Part shown: in pieces, positions 17,297 to 26,066 of the stretch | Layout: each line of letters starts with the position of its first letter | Position numbering within the stretch: the stretch's first letter is position 1 | Assembly (NCBI GenBank): GCA_903884535.1 | Contig: CAISEZ010000075.1 | Span: forward strand, 1-47,239 | Reading direction: 5' to 3' | DNA length: 47,239 nt | Origin: an uncultured Verrucomicrobia subdivision 3 bacterium | Lineage (GTDB): Bacteria > Verrucomicrobiota > Verrucomicrobiia > Limisphaerales > UBA11358 | The notes under the pieces: model-generated | Database searches by the model: none | What the model saw: the letters and a program-made list of their open reading frames with translations, nothing else | What the model was told of the DNA's origin: nothing | Program-made: the position numbers and the translations under genes

Positions 17297-17403
17297 GCCA
17301 CAGATTGACACAGATGAAACACAGATGGGGAAATTCATCGAAATTATTTGGTTTAGTTTTTATTCGTGCTGATCTGTGTTTCATCTGTGGCTGAAAATTT
17401 CCC
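17297..17403. repeat. Dispersed inverted-repeat element, copy 1
   Basis: A left arm beginning agccacagattgacacagat (about 17296-17330) and a right arm gatctgtgtttcatctgtgg, continuing ct (17371-17392), form a long imperfect stem. The arms are near-copies of those at 47013-47120, where at least 28 bases of the left arm are identical. It fills the whole gap between sufT and sufS. No ORF or transposase is inside, so it is MITE- or REP-like. Confidence 0.85.
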
Positions 17404-18636
17404 ATGAGTAAAACCGTTGATTGGTCTGCACTGCGGAAGGACTTCCCGATTCTCGATCAGAAAGTCCACGGCAAGCCGCTGGTTTATTTCGACAACGCCG
17501 CCACGTCGCAGAAGCCGCGCGCGGTGATCGATGCGCTGGTGCATTATTATGAACGCGACAACGCCAATGTGCATCGCGGCATCCACGAGTTAAGCAACCG
17601 CGCGACGAATCATTTTGAGGCGGCGCGCACGCGCGCGGCCAAGTTCATCAACGCCAAGAGCGCGGACGAAATCATTTTCACCCGCGGCACGACCGAAGGC
17701 ATCAATCTCGTTGCGGCAACCTGGGGCGCGAAAAATCTCAAAGCTGGCGATGTGATTTTGCTCACCGAATTGGAGCATCACAGCAATCTCGTTCCGTGGC
17801 AGATGCTCGCGCAAAAAACGGGCGCCAAAATTTCTTACATTCCGGTCACCGGCGACGAAGGTGTTTTGGATTTGTCCAAGCTGGATTCGCTGCTCACCTC
17901 GCAGGTGAAGTTGCTCTCGATGGTTCACATCTCAAACTCGATGGGCACGGTGAATCCCGTCGAGGAAATTTGTGCGCGGGCGAAAAAGCTCGGCATCACG
18001 ACGCTCGTGGATGGCGCGCAAAGCGCCGGGCATCTGCCGGTGGACGTGCAGGCCATCGGCTGCGATTTTTTTGCCTTCAGCGGCCACAAGATTTGCGGGC
18101 CGACCGGCATCGGCGTGTTGTGGGGCCGGCAGGAAATTCTCGATGCCATGCCGCCGTATCAGGGCGGTGGCGAAATGATTTTGACCGTCGGCTACGACAA
18201 GACGGAATTCAAGGCCGCGCCGCACCGGTTCGAGGCCGGCACGCCGGACATTTCCGGTCCGATCGGTTTGCACGCTGCGATGGATTATCTCGACGCCATC
18301 GGCCGCGAAAATATCTGGAAGCATGATCAGGAATTGGCGAATTATGCTTATGAAAAACTCGCCGCGCTTAAAAATATTCGCCTCTTCGGCCCCAAACAAA
18401 ATCGCGCCGGGCTGGTGAGCTTCTTATTGAAAGATGTTCACGCGCACGACGTGGTGACGCTGGCGGACCAGGCGGGCGTGGCGTTGCGCGGCGGCCATCA
18501 CTGCACGCAACCGCTCATGCACAAGCTCGGCGTGGAATCCACGGCCCGCGCGAGTTTTTATTTTTACAACACCAAGGCTGAAGTGGATGTCTTTGTGGAC
18601 GTGGTAAAAGAAATTCAGAAATTTTTTGGCGGATGA
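17404..18636 (+). CDS. sufS: Cysteine desulfurase SufS
   Basis: 410 aa, class II (SufS/CsdA) type. The PLP lysine is K229 in FSGHKICGPTGIGVLWG. The persulfide cysteine is C367 in RGGHHCTQPLM, in the short-loop context of SufS. Other family motifs are YFDNAATSQKPRAVIDAL, NVHRGIHELSNRAT and VDGAQSAGHLPVDVQ. It liberates sulfur from cysteine and passes it to SufU. It is the last gene of the suf unit. The dispersed element directly upstream could affect its transcription or mRNA stability. It converges with the MFS transporter gene. Confidence 0.96.
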   Translation: MSKTVDWSALRKDFPILDQKVHGKPLVYFDNAATSQKPRAVIDALVHYYERDNANVHRGIHELSNRATNHFEAARTRAAKFINAKSADEIIFTRGTTEGINLVAATWGAKNLKAGDVILLTELEHHSNLVPWQMLAQKTGAKISYIPVTGDEGVLDLSKLDSLLTSQVKLLSMVHISNSMGTVNPVEEICARAKKLGITTLVDGAQSAGHLPVDVQAIGCDFFAFSGHKICGPTGIGVLWGRQEILDAMPPYQGGGEMILTVGYDKTEFKAAPHRFEAGTPDISGPIGLHAAMDYLDAIGRENIWKHDQELANYAYEKLAALKNIRLFGPKQNRAGLVSFLLKDVHAHDVVTLADQAGVALRGGHHCTQPLMHKLGVESTARASFYFYNTKAEVDVFVDVVKEIQKFFGG

Positions 18637-18684
18637 ACTCCGTTTAATAATTTCGTTTTTGTCGGAAAAACCCAAGCAAGCCAG

Positions 18685-19998
18685 TCAGCTTTTCCCGGTT
18701 GGAACGTCCACGCGTTGGATGGTGCCGCCCAGCAAATACAGCACGCCAACGCCTACGGGCACCAGCGCCGCGCCCAGCAAAAACACCGGCACATAGCTGA
18801 TCTTGCTCAACGTCGGTATCAACCAAGTGCTGAAGACCAGCACGCCCAAAACGGCGCTCATGCCGCCAATGCCCGCCACGGTGCCGACGGATTTTCCGGA
18901 GAAATAATCGCTCGGCAGGGTTTGGATATTGTTGATCATCACCTGAAATCCGCAAAGCACCAGCGCCATGGCCAGCACGGCGAGCCACGGTTGCGCGGCG
19001 AACGCGGCCATGATGAAACCGGGAATTGTGAGAACGCCCCCAATCATGACGGCGCGTTTGCGGGCGCGATCCACCGTCCAGCCCTGACGAATTTTGTGAC
19101 CGGAATACCAGCCGCCCGCGAGGCTGCCAATCGCCGCACCAAGATACGGCACCCAGGCGAACATCCCAATGTGTTTGACGTCGAAACCAAACCGGTCGGC
19201 CAAATAAATCGGGAGCCAGTTCACGAACAGCCACCAGATCGGGTCGAGAAAAAAGCGGGCGGCGACAATGGCCCATGTTTGCCGGTAACGCAGGGCGGCG
19301 CACCACGACAGGGCGGGTGAAGCTTGGGCGGCCGATCCGGTTGAAGTTCCGTCCAAAATGTAATCGCGTTCTTCAGCAGAAATCCACGGATGTTTTTCCG
19401 GCGTGGACCGGGCGAGCAACCACCATGGGATGATCCAGATAAATCCCAGTCCGCCGATGACCACAAAGGTCGCGCGCCAGCCGAATGCCAGAAACAGCCA
19501 CGCAATCAACGGTGCCGAGATGACCGCGCCGAGCGAGGCCCCGGCGTTGAAAATGCCTTGCGCGAAGGCGCGTTCGTGGCGCGGAAACCATTCAGCCACG
19601 GCCTTGGTGGCGCCCGGCCAGTTACCGGCTTCGCTGAATCCCAGCAGGCCGCGCACGGCGGAAAGGTTCATCATGCTGCGCGCCAGTCCGTGGGCCATGC
19701 AGGCGGTTGACCAGACGGCAATTGTCACGACGAAGCCCAGCCGCGTGCCGATGCGGTCAAAAAAACGGCCGGACACCGCCTGTCCGAGGGCATAGCACAC
19801 CATGAAGGTGGCGATGATGGAAGCGTAGGCGTCTTTGGAAAGATTAGTGTCCTTGGAAATCGCCGGCCACATCACCGCCAGCGAGGCGCGGTCAATGTAA
19901 TTGATAATGGTCGCCAGGCCGATGAGGCCGATGATCAGCCAACGAAGATTGAAGCGCCGGCCCGAGCGGTTCGCGGGATGTGGTGCGGGCGCGCTCAT
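18685..19998 (-). CDS. MFS transporter of the anion:cation symporter family, probably uronate
   Basis: 437 aa with about 12 hydrophobic segments. The start region is RWLIIGLIGLATIINYIDRA with the family's N-Y-x-D-R motif; FDRIGTRLGFV follows in loop 2-3, then FSEAGNWPGATKAVAEWFPR, characteristic of ACS-family hexuronate/galactonate transporters (ExuT-like). It follows the KdgF-type cupin and the PL17 lyase on the same strand with short gaps, so uptake of alginate-derived unsaturated uronates or oligomers is the most economical role (inference). The transported species cannot be deduced from sequence. Confidence 0.88.
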   Translation of the reverse strand: MSAPAPHPANRSGRRFNLRWLIIGLIGLATIINYIDRASLAVMWPAISKDTNLSKDAYASIIATFMVCYALGQAVSGRFFDRIGTRLGFVVTIAVWSTACMAHGLARSMMNLSAVRGLLGFSEAGNWPGATKAVAEWFPRHERAFAQGIFNAGASLGAVISAPLIAWLFLAFGWRATFVVIGGLGFIWIIPWWLLARSTPEKHPWISAEERDYILDGTSTGSAAQASPALSWCAALRYRQTWAIVAARFFLDPIWWLFVNWLPIYLADRFGFDVKHIGMFAWVPYLGAAIGSLAGGWYSGHKIRQGWTVDRARKRAVMIGGVLTIPGFIMAAFAAQPWLAVLAMALVLCGFQVMINNIQTLPSDYFSGKSVGTVAGIGGMSAVLGVLVFSTWLIPTLSKISYVPVFLLGAALVPVGVGVLYLLGGTIQRVDVPTGKS

Positions 19999-20014
19999 TA
20001 AATTGGAAAAACGG

Positions 20015-20365
20015 TCAGGTTGCCGGAATAAAATCTTCGCGCATGGGCGTGAAGAAATCGATCAGGACGGAATCTTCATGCGCCTCGACGCCGTGAATGA
20101 CGTCCGCCGAGATGTAATAAAAATCGCCGGCGCGCAGCATTTTCGTTTCGGCTCCGATATGCACGGTCAAGGAGCCGGACTCGATGTAGGTGATTTGTAG
20201 GTGCGGATGATGATGCAACGCACCGACTGCGCCGCGCTTAAATTCGGCATAGACCGCCATAAGTTGATCGCCATACGCCATCACCTTGCGGCGCACGCCG
20301 CCGCCTTTGTCTTCCCAGTCAATTTTTTGGAACTCGATGAAGAGCTGCTCTTTTTGGACGAACAT
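20015..20365 (-). CDS. kdgF: KdgF-type cupin acting on unsaturated uronates
   Basis: 116 aa from the ATG at 20365, the usual KdgF length. The open frame runs further upstream, overlapping the lyase gene, but alignment to the family begins at MFVQKEQLFIEF. Diagnostic stretches: WEDKGGGVRRKVMAYGDQLM, FKRGAVGALHHHPHLQITYI, DFYYISADVIHGVEA and DFFTPMREDFIP. Metal ligands by family analogy are H51, H53, Q57 and H91. KdgF converts the 4,5-unsaturated uronates released by pectin or alginate lyases into the linear keto sugar. It lies 11 bp after the PL17 lyase stop. Confidence 0.88.
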   Translation of the reverse strand: MFVQKEQLFIEFQKIDWEDKGGGVRRKVMAYGDQLMAVYAEFKRGAVGALHHHPHLQITYIESGSLTVHIGAETKMLRAGDFYYISADVIHGVEAHEDSVLIDFFTPMREDFIPAT

Positions 20366-20376
20366 AAATGAGGGGT

Positions 20377-22581
20377 TTAATTTTTGACGAGCGACGCGTT
20401 GCCTTCCCAAGTGAAAGTTTCGTCGCCAGCGTTAACACTGTGTTTGGCGGCAGACGTTGAAGTGCTGTTCGCGATCATCAGCGTCCATTCCAACTTTTTT
20501 TTGCCGGTGATGCGCACGACGGTTCCATCGGCGGTAGATGCCAGCACTTGCACGGCGCGGATGTTCGGTTCACCGCCGGAAGTGGATTCGCGCATGCCGT
20601 CCCAATGACCGTGCGGCTCGATCGCGGTGGCGAAGACGTGCGAATTGCCCTCTTGGCGAAGCATGAACGCCGGTTCGTTGCGCAGATTGAATTCCGGATC
20701 GTTCGCGCCAATGCGCGTGAACAGCACTTTAGTGGAATCATCAGCGGCCGTCGTGATGGTGTAATAAAGCCCGCCAGACAACCAGGTGAACGCGACCGGC
20801 CCGGCGGCCTGCCCCTCGGCTTCGACCCACAAATGTTGGTAGCCGTCGTGGTCGCCGAGCGGATGCCGCTCGTTGACGTGCGCCGTCAATTTAAGATTTA
20901 CATCCATGAATTGCCCTTGGAAATAAAATGGATAATCGTAGCGATGCGGTTGTTCCGATGTTAAACGAAAAACATCCACGACCACGGGATGTTCGAGGCG
21001 TGCGTCGCGGATCATCGCGATCGTGCGTTGCATCGCCACGCCGGGAACGGCCGTGGTGTCGGTCGCACTCATGATTTGAAAATCCGGATCGTGCGCGTCA
21101 AAAAATTGCCGGTCGGAATGTTTGGTGTTGGCCGTGGCAAACTTGCCGAGATAATCGGAATGCTCGTCCACCGTGACCGTGTTGTGCGCGATCGTTTGCC
21201 GGGCGAACGTGTCGTTTTCCTTGAGGTAGCGGCCGCCGTATTTTTGCTCGATATTCACGAAGCGCGCCGAGCCGTAGTCCGGAAGGATTTCGTGGCCTTG
21301 ATCGTAATAAAGCAGCGCCAGTTTGTCGTAATGACCGTGGTCCATGCCAAAGGATGTGTATTTCATCAGCGCGAGCGAGTCGTTCACGTCCGCGCCGGAA
21401 CGCAAAATTCCCAAGCCGCCGCCCGAACCTTGTGGTCCGTCGGTGAACTCAATGCTCGCAAACGGAAACGCCGGCGTTTGCTGCGTGGCGGCAAGCGCTC
21501 TGGCCACCGCCAATCCGGACGCATCCAGCGAAACATGGTCTTGGAGACGTGCCACGGAAAGCAACGCCGGGTCCCGCTCATATTGCGAGTAAGTGTGATC
21601 CAGCGCAAAGACTGTGCCCGCGTTGCCAAGCGTCATTTCCTTCATGGCATCGTTGATGGAAAAATACGCGCCGTTGTAAGTCTGTTGCAAAAGGGCATTG
21701 AGCGCCTTGTGGAGCAGGGCATCCCGCCGTTCAAATATTTTCAGTTCGGGCTGGTTGTTCTGGATGACATTCGCAAAAAGAAAAAATGGAATCAGCGCGT
21801 AGCGGGCGTAATAAGGCCCTTCGCAATAATATCCATCAGGCGAAAAAAGCTCGTCCAGTTGACGCAGATAGCCACTTTTGCCGTCCATCTTCGAACCATA
21901 CAGCGCCTGACGCACCATGGTTTCATCGCCCATGGCATAACCAATCATGCCGACGGCGGTGACCGCCCAGGTGCCGTGGTTATGAATTTTGTCAAACTCC
22001 CGTTGGCAGTCTTCGGTGATGAATTTGACCATCGGCCGGAAAATATTTTGCTCGAACCGGCTGCGCTCAGCCGGTGTCAGCGAATCGTAAATGCAGTCGT
22101 AAGCCTGGCTGACGCGAGACAGCCACACGCATTCGTTGAGCGGCTGCCAGAACAAGCGGCCCGGGGTGATGCCTTTCGATGCCGGATGTTTCCCCAGTTT
22201 GGGATAAAGGTCGGCATAACGTTTGAGTAAATCTTTTACGAATTCGGCATAACGTTTGTCGCCGGTGATCTGGAAAAGAAAACCCGCCGTCTGCAGATCG
22301 CTGCCGTTTTTTTCATGCCGCTGCGCCGTGACGCCGGAAGCATCCAGCGGCACGGGCACACCCGCCGGCGCGACGAGGGCGTGCTCGACTTGCGCCTTGG
22401 CTTCGCTGAATGCGGCGTCAAACAACGGCGCCCGGCCAAGATTTGCGCGAATCGTGACCACCTCCGACGGCGTCAACATCAGACACGGATGTTGCCATGC
22501 ATTGGTGGCGGCGGCGCATGAAAAGGCAAACACACCAATGCCCAGAGCGAAGCACAGCACTTTTTTCATCAGCGCCATCAT
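20377..22581 (-). CDS. PL17-type exolytic oligoalginate lyase
   Basis: 734 aa, almost the length of Saccharophagus Alg17C (about 736). It has a signal peptide (MKKVLCFALGIGVFAFSCAA; start codon 22581, with ATG alternatives at 22578 and 22569). An N-terminal alpha/alpha toroid and a C-terminal heparinase II/III-like beta-sheet are expected. Residues line up with the Alg17C active site as I recall it: N201 and H202 (KIHNHGTW), Y258 (CEGPYYARY), H415 (GMDHGHYDKL, counterpart of H413) and Y452 (GGRYLKEND, counterpart of Y450). It releases unsaturated uronic acid monomers from alginate oligomers, probably in the periplasm. It lies between the SDR and kdgF genes. Confidence 0.9.
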   Translation of the reverse strand: MMALMKKVLCFALGIGVFAFSCAAATNAWQHPCLMLTPSEVVTIRANLGRAPLFDAAFSEAKAQVEHALVAPAGVPVPLDASGVTAQRHEKNGSDLQTAGFLFQITGDKRYAEFVKDLLKRYADLYPKLGKHPASKGITPGRLFWQPLNECVWLSRVSQAYDCIYDSLTPAERSRFEQNIFRPMVKFITEDCQREFDKIHNHGTWAVTAVGMIGYAMGDETMVRQALYGSKMDGKSGYLRQLDELFSPDGYYCEGPYYARYALIPFFLFANVIQNNQPELKIFERRDALLHKALNALLQQTYNGAYFSINDAMKEMTLGNAGTVFALDHTYSQYERDPALLSVARLQDHVSLDASGLAVARALAATQQTPAFPFASIEFTDGPQGSGGGLGILRSGADVNDSLALMKYTSFGMDHGHYDKLALLYYDQGHEILPDYGSARFVNIEQKYGGRYLKENDTFARQTIAHNTVTVDEHSDYLGKFATANTKHSDRQFFDAHDPDFQIMSATDTTAVPGVAMQRTIAMIRDARLEHPVVVDVFRLTSEQPHRYDYPFYFQGQFMDVNLKLTAHVNERHPLGDHDGYQHLWVEAEGQAAGPVAFTWLSGGLYYTITTAADDSTKVLFTRIGANDPEFNLRNEPAFMLRQEGNSHVFATAIEPHGHWDGMRESTSGGEPNIRAVQVLASTADGTVVRITGKKKLEWTLMIANSTSTSAAKHSVNAGDETFTWEGNASLVKN

Positions 22582-22587
22582 TTAATT

Positions 22588-23343
22588 TCAGGCAAAGAAA
22601 ATTCCGCCGTTGATTTCCACCGACTCGCCGTTGATGAACGACGACTGCGACGACGCAAGGAACGCGGCGAGGTTGGCCACCTCTTCCGCCGTGCCTTCGC
22701 GGCCGAGCGGCGTCATGCCGGCCACGCGTTGACGGACTTCCGGTTTGGTGAAGGTGTCGTGAAATTTCGTCGCGATCATACCGGGCGAAACGGTGTTCAC
22801 GCGGATGCGCCGCGGCGCGAGTTCTTTTGCCAGTGCTCGCGAATAGTTGGCGACGCCGGCTTTCGCGGCCGCGTAGGCGCTCGCGCCGGGCCCGCCGCCA
22901 TCGCGCCCCGCCTGCGAGGAGAAATTCACGATGGCTCCGCCATCCGGCATGTGCGGTAGCACGGCCTTGGTGACGAGAAAAACGCTCTTGAGATTCAGAT
23001 CCATCACGGCGTCCCAATGCGCTTCGTCCATTTCCAGAATCGTTTTGCGGGCGATCAACCCGCCGGCGACGTTGACGAGAATATCAATTTTTCCGCCAAA
23101 TTTCTCCGTGGCGGTTTGAACCATTTTGGCAATGTCGGCAGCCACGAGCACGTCGCCTTGCACCGCGATGGCCTGGCCGTTTTTGGCGGCGATTTGGCGG
23201 AGTGTTTCGTTCGCGTCCTCGGCCGTGGAACGGTAGTTGACGACAACAGCCGCGCCCATTTCCGCGAGTCGCACGGAAACCGCCCGGCCGATGTCGCGGG
23301 CGCCGCCGGTGACGAGGGCAACTTTTTGTGATAATTCGCTCAT
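22588..23343 (-). CDS. SDR oxidoreductase, probable DEH (unsaturated uronate-derived keto sugar) reductase
   Basis: 251 aa from the ATG at 23343 (MSELSQKVALVTGGARDIGR); the longer open frame adds an unlikely leader. It has a Rossmann TGGARDIG cofactor motif (D in place of the common G), NVAGG, and the catalytic S-Y157-x3-K161 (SAYAAAKAG). The C-terminal INGESVEINGG is typical of FabG-like SDRs. Sequence alone gives only SDR. Being the first gene before the PL17 lyase, KdgF and uronate transporter suggests reduction of 4-deoxy-erythro-hexoseulose uronate to KDG (inference). The KDG kinase and aldolase are not in the window. It diverges from 23498 with about 150 bp between. Confidence 0.8.
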   Translation of the reverse strand: MSELSQKVALVTGGARDIGRAVSVRLAEMGAAVVVNYRSTAEDANETLRQIAAKNGQAIAVQGDVLVAADIAKMVQTATEKFGGKIDILVNVAGGLIARKTILEMDEAHWDAVMDLNLKSVFLVTKAVLPHMPDGGAIVNFSSQAGRDGGGPGASAYAAAKAGVANYSRALAKELAPRRIRVNTVSPGMIATKFHDTFTKPEVRQRVAGMTPLGREGTAEEVANLAAFLASSQSSFINGESVEINGGIFFA

Positions 23344-23497
23344 AGATTGGAAAAGTCGGTGGTGCAAAATGCTTATCAGTAACCTTGGTTTGATGCAATG
23401 ATTGAAAAATCAGGGAAAAGCAGTTCCGGCAATTCGATTGGTTTTTTGTGAAGGCGCAAATAGACAGATGCCATTTCTGTGGCAAGATTATCCCGGC

Positions 23498-24043
23498 ATG
23501 ACCAACGAAACCATCCATCCACAATCGCCAATGAGCGCCGTGCTGGAAATTTTTCCCGGCGCGCAGCGGGCGCTGTTCCGGCGGTATCACATTGGCGGAT
23601 GCAGCAGTTGCGGTTTTCAGCCGACGGAAACGCTGGCGGAAGTTTGCGCGCGCAACGGCAATCTGGCTGTGGCCGAGGTGCTGGCGCATATCCGGTCCAG
23701 CCACGAGCAAGATGCGCAGGTTTTGATTTCACCCAAGGAACTCGCCGAACTGCTGCAAAACGACAAATCCGTGAAGATGGTGGACGTGCGTTCACGCGAG
23801 GAATTCGAGGCGGTGAACATCGCCGGTTCGGTTTTGCTCTCGCAGCCGGTGATGCAGCAGCTCATGGCCACCGGTTCGAACACCAATCCGATCGTCGTGA
23901 TTGATCATGCGGGCAAAAATGGTCTGGATGCGGCGGCGTATTTTATGGGCCACGGTTTGCAGAATATTCGTTGTCTGCGCGGCGGTATCGATGCCTGGGC
24001 GCAGGAAGTAGAATCAACCATGCGACGGTATAAACTGGGTTGA
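23498..24043 (+). CDS. Rhodanese-like protein with N-terminal Cys-pair domain; rhodanese cysteine absent
   Basis: 181 aa from the ATG at 23498 ([20 protein letters not shown]); the frame is open upstream to 23402 and another ATG exists at 23468. The N-terminal 60 residues resemble the DUF1858-type helical domain, with the pair [19 protein letters not shown]. The C-terminal half is a rhodanese fold ([34 protein letters not shown]). The active-site loop reads [17 protein letters not shown], with no cysteine where rhodaneses carry the sulfur, so sulfurtransferase activity is unlikely. It may have a regulatory or binding role. Not obviously part of the alginate unit, from which it diverges. Confidence 0.8.
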   Translation: MTNETIHPQSPMSAVLEIFPGAQRALFRRYHIGGCSSCGFQPTETLAEVCARNGNLAVAEVLAHIRSSHEQDAQVLISPKELAELLQNDKSVKMVDVRSREEFEAVNIAGSVLLSQPVMQQLMATGSNTNPIVVIDHAGKNGLDAAAYFMGHGLQNIRCLRGGIDAWAQEVESTMRRYKLG

Positions 24044-24141
24044 AAATCCTGCGGCCGGATTTTCTGGTTCGTAAATTTCAAAGTCATTTGCAAAAATGGC
24101 CAAAGTCATCGGGGCCGACTATTGTTAATATTCAAAGACGC

Positions 24142-24891
24142 ATGAAATCTCCTTTTACTAAATGCCGGTTAATTATTTTGCGCCGGGCTTTCACGTTGAT
24201 TGAACTGCTGGTGGTCATTGCCATCATCGCGATTCTGGCGGCGATGTTGTTGCCGGCGTTGAGCAAGGCCAAGGAGCGGGCGATGCGGACTTCCTGCATG
24301 AACAATACCCGGCAAATCGGGATTGCCACCATGATGTATGTCGGTGAAAACAAGGACGCCCTGCCGCAGGAGGCGGCGGCCTCCATCAGTGGTGACTGGC
24401 CGCACGACATGACCAAGGTGCTGGTGGATCAGTTTGTCAACGCCGGGCTGCCGAACCGGAAGGTGTTTTATTGCGCGGGCACGCTTGCGATCATCAACGG
24501 CAACGAGACGAACTGGTGGGATTTCACCGCGACTCGGCGGGTTTTGGGTTATGGGTTCTTCAATAAGCGCATTCCCACCGACACCCGGTCGGGCATCAAC
24601 GGTTGTTTTTTCATCGGCAAAACCACGGCCACCAACCGGCCATCCGAGACCGCCTGGGTGGTGGATGAAACGATGTCGCTGACCCAGACCGCTCCCTACA
24701 ATTTCGTGATTCCCAGCGCCAACGTCCCCGCCGGTTATGGCGGCGCCTACCGTCCAGCGCATCGCGATGGGAACAATCCGTCTGGCGGTAATCTGCTTTA
24801 TCTGGATGGCCATACGAGTTGGAGCCAGTTCGGGGCGATGCTGCCCCGCTACCAGCCCACCAGCAGCAGCCAGCCTTGGTATTTTTATTGA
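24142..24891 (+). CDS. Type II secretion-like pseudopilin (prepilin N-terminal methylation signal, H-x9-DG type)
   Basis: 249 aa from the ATG at 24142; an open frame upstream begins at a TTG overlapping the previous stop. A basic leader ends in RRA, followed by [20 protein letters not shown], the prepilin peptidase site with A in place of G at -1, as is common in Planctomycetes and Verrucomicrobia. The body ([43 protein letters not shown]) belongs to the large family of single-gene pseudopilins in this phylum. The product is probably exported or anchored at the inner membrane; its function is unknown. Confidence 0.85.
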   Translation: MKSPFTKCRLIILRRAFTLIELLVVIAIIAILAAMLLPALSKAKERAMRTSCMNNTRQIGIATMMYVGENKDALPQEAAASISGDWPHDMTKVLVDQFVNAGLPNRKVFYCAGTLAIINGNETNWWDFTATRRVLGYGFFNKRIPTDTRSGINGCFFIGKTTATNRPSETAWVVDETMSLTQTAPYNFVIPSANVPAGYGGAYRPAHRDGNNPSGGNLLYLDGHTSWSQFGAMLPRYQPTSSSQPWYFY

Positions 24892-24959
24892 ACGGTCAAC
24901 GCTCCGGCTACCGGTGGGTTTAGAAATGCAAACGGTTTCTCGGAAAGCCGCGGAACGGC

Positions 24960-26063
24960 TCACACGTTGAACTTGAAGAGCAGCACGTCGCCGTCTTTGA
25001 CGACGTAATCCTTGCCTTCCATCCGATACAAACCTTTTTCGCGCGCGGCGGCGACGGAGCCGCATTTCACCAAATCGTCGTAGGCCACGGTTTCCGCCTT
25101 GATGAAACCGCGTTCGAAATCCGAGTGAATGACGCCGGCCGCTTTCGGCGCGGTGTCGCCGACGTGAATGGTCCACGCGCGGACTTCTTTTTCACCGGCG
25201 GTGAAATAGGTTCGCAGACCGAGCAGATGATACGTCGCGCGGATCAACACGCCGACACCGGATTCGGTGACGCCGAGTTCCTTCAAAAAATCTTTCGACT
25301 CTTCGATGGACAGATCAATCAAATCACTTTCAATCTGTGCGCTGATGACCACGGCTTCGCAGGCGAGATGCGTTTTCACATATTCGCGCACCTTGAGCAC
25401 ATACGGATTTGTGTCAGCGGTGGCCAAGTCGGTTTCCTTTACGTTGCAGGCGAAAATCGTCGGCTTGTCGGTGAGCAGAAAAAACGGTTTGGCGATGGCG
25501 CGCTCTTCCGGCGTGAGCGCGACGGTGAGCGCGGGCTTGCCGGCGTCGAGCGCGGGTTGGAGTTTTTTTAGCACGGCTTCGTCGGCAAGCGCCACCTTAT
25601 CGCCGCGTTTGGCGTCCTTGGCCACTTTCTCCAGCCGTTTGGTCACGGCTTCGAGATCGCACAACACGAGTTCAGTGTTGATGACTTCGATGTCGCGCAC
25701 GGGATCCACGCTGCCGGTGACGTGGTGAATGTCGGCATCGTCGAAGCAGCGCACGACCTGCACGATGGCGTCCACTTCGCGGATGTGCGTGAGGAATTTG
25801 TTGCCCAAACCTTCACCTTGCGACGCGCCTTTGACGAGACCGGCGATGTCCACAAATTCAATCGCCGCCGGAATGACGACGCTGGTCTTCGCGATGTTTT
25901 GCAGGACATACATGCGGTCGTCGGGCACGGTGACGATGCCGACATTCGGGTCAATGGTGCAGAACGGATAGTTCGCGGCCTCGGCCTTGCGCGTGCGGGT
26001 GACGGCATTAAAGAGGGTTGATTTGCCCACGTTGGGGAGTCCGACGATTCCAGCTTTTAGCAT
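24960..26063 (-). CDS. ychF: Redox-regulated ATPase YchF
   Basis: 367 aa, Obg-family P-loop protein. Motifs: [40 protein letters not shown], and CNVKETDLA, where N-x-x-E replaces the GTPase NKxD and explains the ATP preference of the family. The C-terminal TGS-like domain includes [20 protein letters not shown] and FERGFIKAE. It binds ribosomes and is linked to stress responses. It is the last gene of the minus-strand unit psd-pssA-lysE-like-ychF, 3 bp after its neighbour. Confidence 0.96.
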   Translation of the reverse strand: MLKAGIVGLPNVGKSTLFNAVTRTRKAEAANYPFCTIDPNVGIVTVPDDRMYVLQNIAKTSVVIPAAIEFVDIAGLVKGASQGEGLGNKFLTHIREVDAIVQVVRCFDDADIHHVTGSVDPVRDIEVINTELVLCDLEAVTKRLEKVAKDAKRGDKVALADEAVLKKLQPALDAGKPALTVALTPEERAIAKPFFLLTDKPTIFACNVKETDLATADTNPYVLKVREYVKTHLACEAVVISAQIESDLIDLSIEESKDFLKELGVTESGVGVLIRATYHLLGLRTYFTAGEKEVRAWTIHVGDTAPKAAGVIHSDFERGFIKAETVAYDDLVKCGSVAAAREKGLYRMEGKDYVVKDGDVLLFKFNV

Positions 26064-26066
26064 AAA

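Noticed and set aside
23344..23497. Divergent promoter TTGCAT-17-TAAGCA for the alginate unit
   Set aside because: The hexamers are weak matches, and sigma-70 consensus in this phylum is uncertain, so it is not listed as a feature.
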